A DNA stretch of 64,000 nt from Saccharopolyspora hirsuta (GTDB taxonomy: Bacteria; Actinomycetota; Actinomycetes; Mycobacteriales; Pseudonocardiaceae): NCBI RefSeq assembly GCF_008630535.1, contig NZ_VWPH01000010.1, forward strand, positions 248,001-312,000. Direction: 5' to 3'. Shown here piece after piece: positions 54,051 to 64,000 of this stretch. The notes beneath the pieces were generated by a model. That model was not told where the DNA came from, did no database searches, and saw only the letters and a program-made list of their open reading frames with translations. Positions within the stretch are counted from its first letter, which is position 1. Each line of letters starts with the position of its first letter. The translations under genes and the position numbers were made by a program.

Positions 54051-55688
54051 TCAGGTGTTCCGCACCTCCTCGGGGGTGGTCTCGCGCAGCGTCCCGTCCA
54101 GCAGCAGCCACCGGGTGATGCCGATCGACTCCAGGAACGGCACGTCGTGGCTGGCCACGATCAGCGCGCCCGCGTAGGACTCCAGGGCCGTGGTGAGCTG
54201 GCGGGCGCTGGCCATGTCCAGGTTGTTGGTCGGCTCGTCCAGCATCAGCAGCTGCGGTGCGGGCTCGGCGAGCACGAGCGCAGCGAGGGTGGCGCGGAAC
54301 CGCTCCCCGCCGGACAGCTCCGCCACCGGCTTGTCGGCGCGCTCCCCGGTGAACAGGAAGCGGGCCAGCCCGGCCCGGATCCGGTTGTTGGTCGATCCGG
54401 GCGCGAACCGCGCCACGTTCTCCGCGATGCTCGCCCCCTCGTCCAGGACGTCGAGCCGCTGCGGCAGGAAGCGCAGCGGGACGTGCACGACCGCCTCCCC
54501 GGCCAGCGGCGCCAGCTCACCGGCGATCGTGCGCAGCAGCGTCGTCTTGCCGGACCCGTTCCGCCCGACCAGCGCGACCCGCTCCGGCCCGTGCAGGTCG
54601 AACCCGCCCGGCGCCTGCGTCCCGTAGCGCAGGCGCAGCTCGCGCGCGGTCAGCACGGTGCGCCCGGTCGGCACCGCCGTGCGCGGCAGGTCGACCCGGA
54701 TCTCGTCGTCGTCGCGCACCGCCTCCGCCGCCTCGGCCAACCGCTCCGCGGCCTCGGCGAGCTTCGTCTCGTGCATGATGCGGTGCTTGCCCGCCGACAC
54801 CTGGGCCGCGCGCTTGCGCTGCGCCATCACCGCTTTCGGCTCGCGCTTGGTGTCCCACATCTTCTGGCCGTAGCGCCTGCGCCGGGCCAGCTTGACGTTC
54901 GCGTCGACGAGTTCGCGCTGCTGCCTGCGCAGATCGGTCTCGGCGACGCGGACCATCCGCTGCGCCGCTTCCTGCTCGACCGAGACGGCCTCCTCGTACG
55001 CGGCGAGATCGCCGCCGTACCAGCTGATCTCGCCGTCCCGCAGGTCGGCGATCCGGTCCACCTCGGCCAGCAGCTCGCGGTCGTGGCTGACCACGACCAG
55101 CACCCCGGGCCAGGCCGCGACCGCCGAGCGCAGCCGCCGCCTGGCCCGGCGGTCCAGGTTGTTGGTCGGTTCGTCGAGCAGCAGGACGTCCGGCCGGGCC
55201 AGCAGCAGCGCGGCGAGCCGGAGCAGCACCGACTCCCCGCCGGAGACCTCGCCGATCGTCCGGTCCAGCCCGACGTGCCCCAGGCCGAGACCGTCGAGCA
55301 CGGCCGACGCGCGCTCCTCGACGTCCCAGTCCTCGCCGATCGCGGCGAAGTGCTCCTCGCGCACGTCACCGGCGCGGACGGCGCGCAGCGCCGCGCGGAT
55401 CCCGGCGATGCCCAGGGCTTCGTCGACGCGCAATCCGGTGTCGAGCGCGACGTTCTGCGGCAGGTAGCCGATCTCGCCGCTGACGCGGATCGCACCAGCG
55501 GTGGGGGTCAGCTCCCCGGCCAGCAGCTTCAGCAGCGTGGACTTCCCCGATCCGTTGAGCCCGACGAGCCCGGTGCGGCCGGGCCCGAAGGCGGCCTGCA
55601 GGCCGTCGAAGACGCGGCCGCCGTCGGGCCACTCGAAGCTGAGCCCGACGCAGCCGACGCCGGGGTGTTGGTGCGGGGACGATGACAT
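54051..55688 (-). CDS. ABC-F ATPase, probable ribosomal antibiotic-resistance protein
   Basis: A 545-residue protein with two ATP-binding cassettes and no membrane helices, the ABC-F layout. Walker A motifs are GLNGSGKST near 75 and GRNGSGKTT near 380. Signature motifs are VSGGESVLL and LSGGERFRA, and Walker B motifs are LLLDEPTNNLD and LMLDEPTNNLD. A charged helical linker near 245-320 (VKLARRRRYGQKMWDTKREP) separates them. Many ABC-F proteins of this type in antibiotic producers protect the ribosome from bound drugs. The ATG has GGGAGG 5 bases upstream. A 170-bp leader with a small ORF and paired repeats lies before it, a common feature of inducible ABC-F genes. Confidence 0.9.
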   Translation of the reverse strand: MSSSPHQHPGVGCVGLSFEWPDGGRVFDGLQAAFGPGRTGLVGLNGSGKSTLLKLLAGELTPTAGAIRVSGEIGYLPQNVALDTGLRVDEALGIAGIRAALRAVRAGDVREEHFAAIGEDWDVEERASAVLDGLGLGHVGLDRTIGEVSGGESVLLRLAALLLARPDVLLLDEPTNNLDRRARRRLRSAVAAWPGVLVVVSHDRELLAEVDRIADLRDGEISWYGGDLAAYEEAVSVEQEAAQRMVRVAETDLRRQQRELVDANVKLARRRRYGQKMWDTKREPKAVMAQRKRAAQVSAGKHRIMHETKLAEAAERLAEAAEAVRDDDEIRVDLPRTAVPTGRTVLTARELRLRYGTQAPGGFDLHGPERVALVGRNGSGKTTLLRTIAGELAPLAGEAVVHVPLRFLPQRLDVLDEGASIAENVARFAPGSTNNRIRAGLARFLFTGERADKPVAELSGGERFRATLAALVLAEPAPQLLMLDEPTNNLDMASARQLTTALESYAGALIVASHDVPFLESIGITRWLLLDGTLRETTPEEVRNT

Positions 55689-55862
55689 GAGGACCTCCCG
55701 GAGTCCGGATCGAACGGTGTGCGCGACACGTTCGAGACGCCGCGAGCGACACAGCGGAGGTCCGCGCCCGGTGCACGGGTGGGAAGACGGCTCACATCGC
55801 AGAGGTCGCAACCGGTTCCGGGCTCAGCACGAGCCACGGCACAACGGCGTCTCGAGGACCTC
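55689..55862 (-). promoter_or_regulatory. Candidate attenuator leader of the ABC-F gene
   Basis: On the minus strand the leader holds CGAGACGCCG just before a small ORF, and its complement CGGCGTCTCG (55742-55733) downstream. The sequence GAGGTCCTC occurs twice, at 55862-55854 and at the ABC-F ribosome site 55697-55689, and its two copies can pair at 8 of 9 positions. Structures that mask the ribosome site, opened by a ribosome stalled on the small ORF, are plausible. Confidence 0.5.
55792..55842 (-). CDS. Possible 16-residue leader peptide upstream of the ABC-F gene
   Basis: GTG to TGA encodes MPWLVLSPEPVATSAM, ending 103 bp before the ABC-F start. It starts 3 bases after one arm of a long-range inverted repeat. 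There is no strong Shine-Dalgarno. Drug-sensing leader peptides are common before ABC-F and other ribosome-resistance genes, but this ORF is short enough to be chance. Confidence 0.4.
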   Translation of the reverse strand: MPWLVLSPEPVATSAM

Positions 55863-55958
55863 AGATGAACAACGTCTCTCCCCGCGGGCGGCAGCAGAAG
55901 CACGGCGAAGCTACCGCCTGCCCGGACGGGGCGTCAACGGATTAAACCGGCCCCCGCT

Positions 55959-56120
55959 TCAGCGGGTCCGGAACGCCCGGCGGTAGGGCGTCGTGCCCAG
56001 CGCGCGGAGGAAGCGCCGGTGGAGGTTGGTCGCCGAGGAGAGCGTCCAGCGTGAGGCCGGAAGTCTCCAGCAGCTCCCGCGCCGCGGCGATCCGCCGGGA
56101 CAGCAACCACTGCCCGGGCA
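55959..56120 (-). pseudogene. Remnant of an AraC-type (GlxA-like) regulator, C-terminal HTH only
   Basis: The minus strand reads CPGQWLLSRRIAAARELLE and TSGLTLDALLG, the start of an AraC DNA-binding domain. After a shift of frame and loss of about 12-15 residues it continues as SATNLHRRFLRALGTTPYRR AFR, the end of the second helix-turn-helix, to a stop at 55959. No N-terminal domain is present. The piece breaks off exactly where a cupin remnant begins on the other strand. Confidence 0.75.
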
Positions 56121-56376
56121 TCCGGCTCCGCTCGCTGTGGCGCGGGGACGACGGCGCGACTGCCCACGTGCTCGAGATGGACCCGAACACCTGCTGGGAG
56201 GGGATCGACGTGCACGACCCGGGTCCCGAGGAGGTGTTCGTGGCGTCCGGGGGGGCTTCAACGACGGCGTCCGGGACTACCCGGCGGGCTCCTTCATCCA
56301 CGCCCCGGCCGGGACCTCGCACATCCCGCGGACGGCGACGGGCTGCGCGCTGTTCCTCTTCTACCCCGAGGGGTAG
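56111..56376 (+). pseudogene. Remnant of a cupin-domain protein with a frameshift
   Basis: The plus strand reads CPGIRLRSLWRGDD, AHVLEMDPNTCWEGIDVHDP and GPEEVFVASG in one frame. After a run of seven G at 56249-56255 the frame shifts and continues FNDGVRDYPAGSFIHAPAGT, SHIPRTATGCALFLFYPEG and a stop at 56376. This is the ChrR-type cupin pattern, and the usual metal-ligand histidines are partly changed. The N-terminal part is absent. Confidence 0.75.
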
Positions 56377-56496
56377 GCCGGAACCGGCCGTCCGCAACGG
56401 TTCGCGGACGGCCGGGTTGCACCACCGGGACCAGTCGGCATCCGCCGATCAGCCGAATCGCACCGGAACTGGCACCGACCGGTTACCGTGGGCGAC

Positions 56497-57336
56497 ATGC
56501 ATCAGAACTCCCGGGACGCGGAGTTGGCGGCCAAGGTCTCGCACGCGGACCTCGACAACCCCAACATCGCGCGCATGTACGACTACCTGCTCGGCGGATC
56601 GGCGAACTTCGCGATCGACCGGGAAACCGCGGAGCGGGCGCTGGAGTTCGCCCCGACGGAGCGGGACTACTGCTACATCAACCGCGGATTCCTCGGTCGC
56701 GCGGTGCGCTTCCTGACCACCGAGGCCGGGATCGACCAGTTCATCGACCTGGGCTCCGGTGTGCCGACGGTCGGCAACGTGCACGAGATCGCCCACGCGC
56801 ACAACCCGGAGGCGCGGGTGGCCTACGTGGACTGGGAGGCCGTCGCCTGCCACCACGCCCGGCACCTGCTCGGCGACGACGAGCGGGTGACGGTCACCGA
56901 AGCCGACGTCTGCGACCCCGACGCGGTGCTCAACGCCCCGACCGTGGCCGGTCTGCTGGACTTCTCCCGCCCGGTCGCGGTGCTCGCCTTCGGCATCCTC
57001 GACATCATCCCGAGCCCCGACGGCGCGTCGCTGGTGGCCCGCTACCGGGACGCCTGCGTGCCGGGCAGCGCGCTGGCGGTGTCCAACAACGCCCAGCTGA
57101 GCCGCACCGACGAGGAGATCGCCGAGCTCCGCGCGCTGCTGGCCGAGACCTCGACCCCGCAGATGCACATCCGCAACGCCGACGAGGTCGCCGCGCTCTT
57201 CCCCGGCTACACGCTGGTCGAACCCGGGGTCGTCCCGGCCGCCTACTGGCGCCCGGACCACCCGGTCGACGACGCCGCGGCGCGCCGCGGCAACGTCCTG
57301 GGCGCCGTCGGCTTCCTCGACCCGAAGCCCGCCTGA
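56497..57336 (+). CDS. SAM-dependent methyltransferase, DUF574 family
   Basis: A 279-residue member of the DUF574 (S-adenosyl methyltransferase) family, abundant in filamentous actinobacteria. It contains the family start DLDNPNIARMYDYLLGGSAN FAIDR, the SAM motif FIDLGSGVPT, the VAYVDWEAVAC acidic loop and AVLAFGILDIIP. The target molecule is not known for the family. I chose the ATG at 56497, which lies 7 bases after TACCGT and may be leaderless. A GTG three codons earlier is possible. It is convergent with the giant carboxylase gene, with a strong palindrome between. Confidence 0.88.
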   Translation: MHQNSRDAELAAKVSHADLDNPNIARMYDYLLGGSANFAIDRETAERALEFAPTERDYCYINRGFLGRAVRFLTTEAGIDQFIDLGSGVPTVGNVHEIAHAHNPEARVAYVDWEAVACHHARHLLGDDERVTVTEADVCDPDAVLNAPTVAGLLDFSRPVAVLAFGILDIIPSPDGASLVARYRDACVPGSALAVSNNAQLSRTDEEIAELRALLAETSTPQMHIRNADEVAALFPGYTLVEPGVVPAAYWRPDHPVDDAAARRGNVLGAVGFLDPKPA

Positions 57337-57360
57337 CCACAGTGGACTGATCCGCCGGAC

Positions 57361-57392
57361 GCGGGCGACGGGGGCGCGCCCCCGTCGCCCGC
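57361..57392. terminator. Bidirectional terminator, perfect 16-bp palindrome
   Basis: GCGGGCGACGGGGGCG (57361-57376) is followed at once by its exact complement (57377-57392), extended by one more pair outside. It lies between convergent genes, 7 bases from the carboxylase stop and 24 bases from the methyltransferase stop. Confidence 0.8.
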
Positions 57393-57398
57393 GCGGCG

Positions 57399-62891
<5,493 letters not shown>

Positions 62892-63194
62892 CGAGCCTCA
62901 CATCTCCGACAACACGAGAAAGGCGACGGCCCCCGGTGCGGAAACGTCGCCGAACTTGACCTCAACCCTGCCTGATGGCGATCGGTTGCGAGAGGAGCAA
63001 CGCGCCAGCATTCGAGACCGAGATTTGTAGGGTCCCGCCAAAAGCCCTCGCCCCGGGGTCCCTCCACCCCCACCGAAGCACGAGCGCATCACCCGATCAA
63101 CACCGCCTGCGACCACCGAGCCACGCACGGAGATCACCCTCCGCGACGACCGCGGTCCCCGCCGCGACGTGATGATCACGACAAATCGCCGCGA
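62892..63194. other. Gap between the carboxylase and HxlR genes
   Basis: The region should hold the minus-strand carboxylase promoter. A TACAAAT -10-like sequence is present on the minus strand near 63023-63031, but no good -35 accompanies it. No gene, repeat or operator is convincing. Confidence 0.5.
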
Positions 63195-63554
63195 TCAGCC
63201 CGCATCCCGGTCCGCCGCCTTCGGCAGGCCCTGCGCCCGGTACCACGCGCCCCACTCCTCGAGCCGCTGGATGACGTCCTCCAGGGTCCTGCCGATCTCG
63301 GTCAGGCTGTACTCCACCTTCGGCGGCACCTGCGGGTACACCTCGCGGTGCACGATGCCGTCCGCTTCGAGCTCGCGCAGCTGCCGGGTCAGCATCCGCT
63401 GGGTGATCGACGGCAGCTCCCGCCGGAGCTCGCCGAACCGGTGCGGCCCGGCGGTGAGGTGCTTGAGGATGGCCATCTTCCACTTGCCCCCGACCACCTC
63501 CATCGCCGCCTCGACGGTGCAGTGCTCGGGCATGTCCGAAACGCTCTCCCGCAC
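63195..63554 (-). CDS. HxlR-family transcriptional regulator
   Basis: A 119-residue winged-helix regulator of the HxlR type: CTVEAAMEVVGGKWKMAILK near 12-31, FGELRRELPSITQRMLTRQL in the recognition region, and VPPKVEYSLTEIGRTL in the wing. A Cys near the N-terminus (HCTVEA) is at the position used by redox- and aldehyde-sensing HxlR proteins such as HypR and YodB. I chose the GTG at 63554, which has GGAGG 8 bases upstream. It is divergent from the Old Yellow Enzyme gene and probably represses it until electrophiles modify the Cys. Confidence 0.9.
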   Translation of the reverse strand: MRESVSDMPEHCTVEAAMEVVGGKWKMAILKHLTAGPHRFGELRRELPSITQRMLTRQLRELEADGIVHREVYPQVPPKVEYSLTEIGRTLEDVIQRLEEWGAWYRAQGLPKAADRDAG

Positions 63555-63698
63555 GCCGAACACCTCCTGGGTGGTATACGAACTGACACTACGGCACTTC
63601 GAAGACCGTACTTGTCCCAGCGCATCCGTCGGACGGAGGATCGTCCCGCGTCGATCGAGGACCGCGGCGCACCACCCGCTCTCCACGGAGGAACTGCG

Positions 63699-64000
63699 AT
63701 GTCGATCCACCCTGCCCTGACCCCGGTTCGGATCGGCGGCACCGAGCTGCCCAACCGCGCCGTCATCGCCCCGATGTCCCGGGTCAGCACCGCCGGGGAC
63801 GGCGTGCCGACCGCGCAGATGGCCGACTACTACGGGGGATTCGCGCGCGGCGGGTTCGGGTTGATCACCACCGAGGGCACCTACACCGACGACGAGCACA
63901 GCCAGGCGTACCCGGACCAGCCGGGCATCACCGCCGCTGCGCACGTCGCGGGCTGGCGGGAGGTCGTGCGCGCGGTGCACGACGCCGGGGGCCGGATCGC
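63699..64000 (+). CDS. Old Yellow Enzyme family ene-reductase (3' end outside window)
   Basis: The first 100 residues of an FMN-dependent NADH:flavin oxidoreductase. They include LPNRAVIAPMSRVSTAGDG, the FMN-binding barrel start, and YYGGFARGGFGLITTEGTY. Such enzymes reduce activated C=C bonds in unsaturated aldehydes, ketones and quinones. The ATG has GGAGGAA 5 bases upstream. It is divergent from the HxlR regulator across 144 bp. The frame is open to the right edge. Confidence 0.9.
   Translation, partial: MSIHPALTPVRIGGTELPNRAVIAPMSRVSTAGDGVPTAQMADYYGGFARGGFGLITTEGTYTDDEHSQAYPDQPGITAAAHVAGWREVVRAVHDAGGRI

Overview
The window is high-GC DNA from an actinomycete. Dense genes, frequent GTG starts, leaderless-looking promoters, a DUF574-type methyltransferase, a furA-katG pair and several secondary-metabolism loci fit a filamentous actinobacterium, most likely a member of the Pseudonocardiales. 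The genus is a guess. No rRNA, tRNA, CRISPR array, phage or insertion sequence was seen.

Layout. (1) 1-6413: right end of a nonribosomal peptide locus that continues to the left. It holds the last adenylation and carrier domains of an NRPS, a SyrP-like Fe(II)/2-oxoglutarate hydroxylase, the L-2,3-diaminopropionate pair SbnB and SbnA, and an aminotransferase fused to a methyltransferase that resembles the ketoacid C-methyltransferase MppJ. (2) 6574-11565: a secreted PIG-L deacetylase with accessory domains, a chloramphenicol-type MFS exporter behind a leader-peptide attenuator, and a decayed GMC oxidoreductase. (3) 11568-16391: an acyl-CoA ligase / acyl-CoA dehydrogenase / MFS importer operon facing a TetR regulator, with a perfect palindrome over the operon promoter. 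(4) 16535-23857: a LuxR-type regulator, a glutamate-decarboxylase-like enzyme, a nitrilase-family amidase, PxpA, and a four-gene operon (PxpB, PxpC, biotin carrier, biotin carboxylase). (5) 23931-34832: housekeeping and regulatory genes: an ECF sigma factor with fused anti-sigma region, an NCS2 permease, a TauE-like exporter with a GntR regulator, an L,D-transpeptidase lipoprotein, a large triple-AAA protein and a quinone-reductase-like enzyme.

(6) 34974-37656: furA-katG. (7) 38004-55688: a polycyclic tetramate macrolactam (PTM) type locus. Its core is one 3074-residue iterative PKS-NRPS (KS-AT-DH-KR-ACP-C-A-PCP-TE) with an ornithine-like adenylation code, followed without a gap by two phytoene-desaturase-like flavoenzymes. 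Two cytochromes P450, a DUF4188 protein and an ABC-F protein flank it. (8) 55689-64000: a leader region for the ABC-F gene, two head-to-head gene remnants (AraC-type regulator and cupin), a DUF574 methyltransferase, a single-chain 1830-residue acyl-CoA carboxylase, an HxlR regulator, and the start of an Old Yellow Enzyme.

The PTM locus should condense two polyene chains with ornithine, then cyclise and oxidise the product. The left-hand locus should build a peptide from diaminopropionate and possibly a beta-methylated amino acid. The two attenuator-like leaders, before the MFS exporter and the ABC-F gene, suggest that antibiotic-resistance genes here respond to ribosome stalling.
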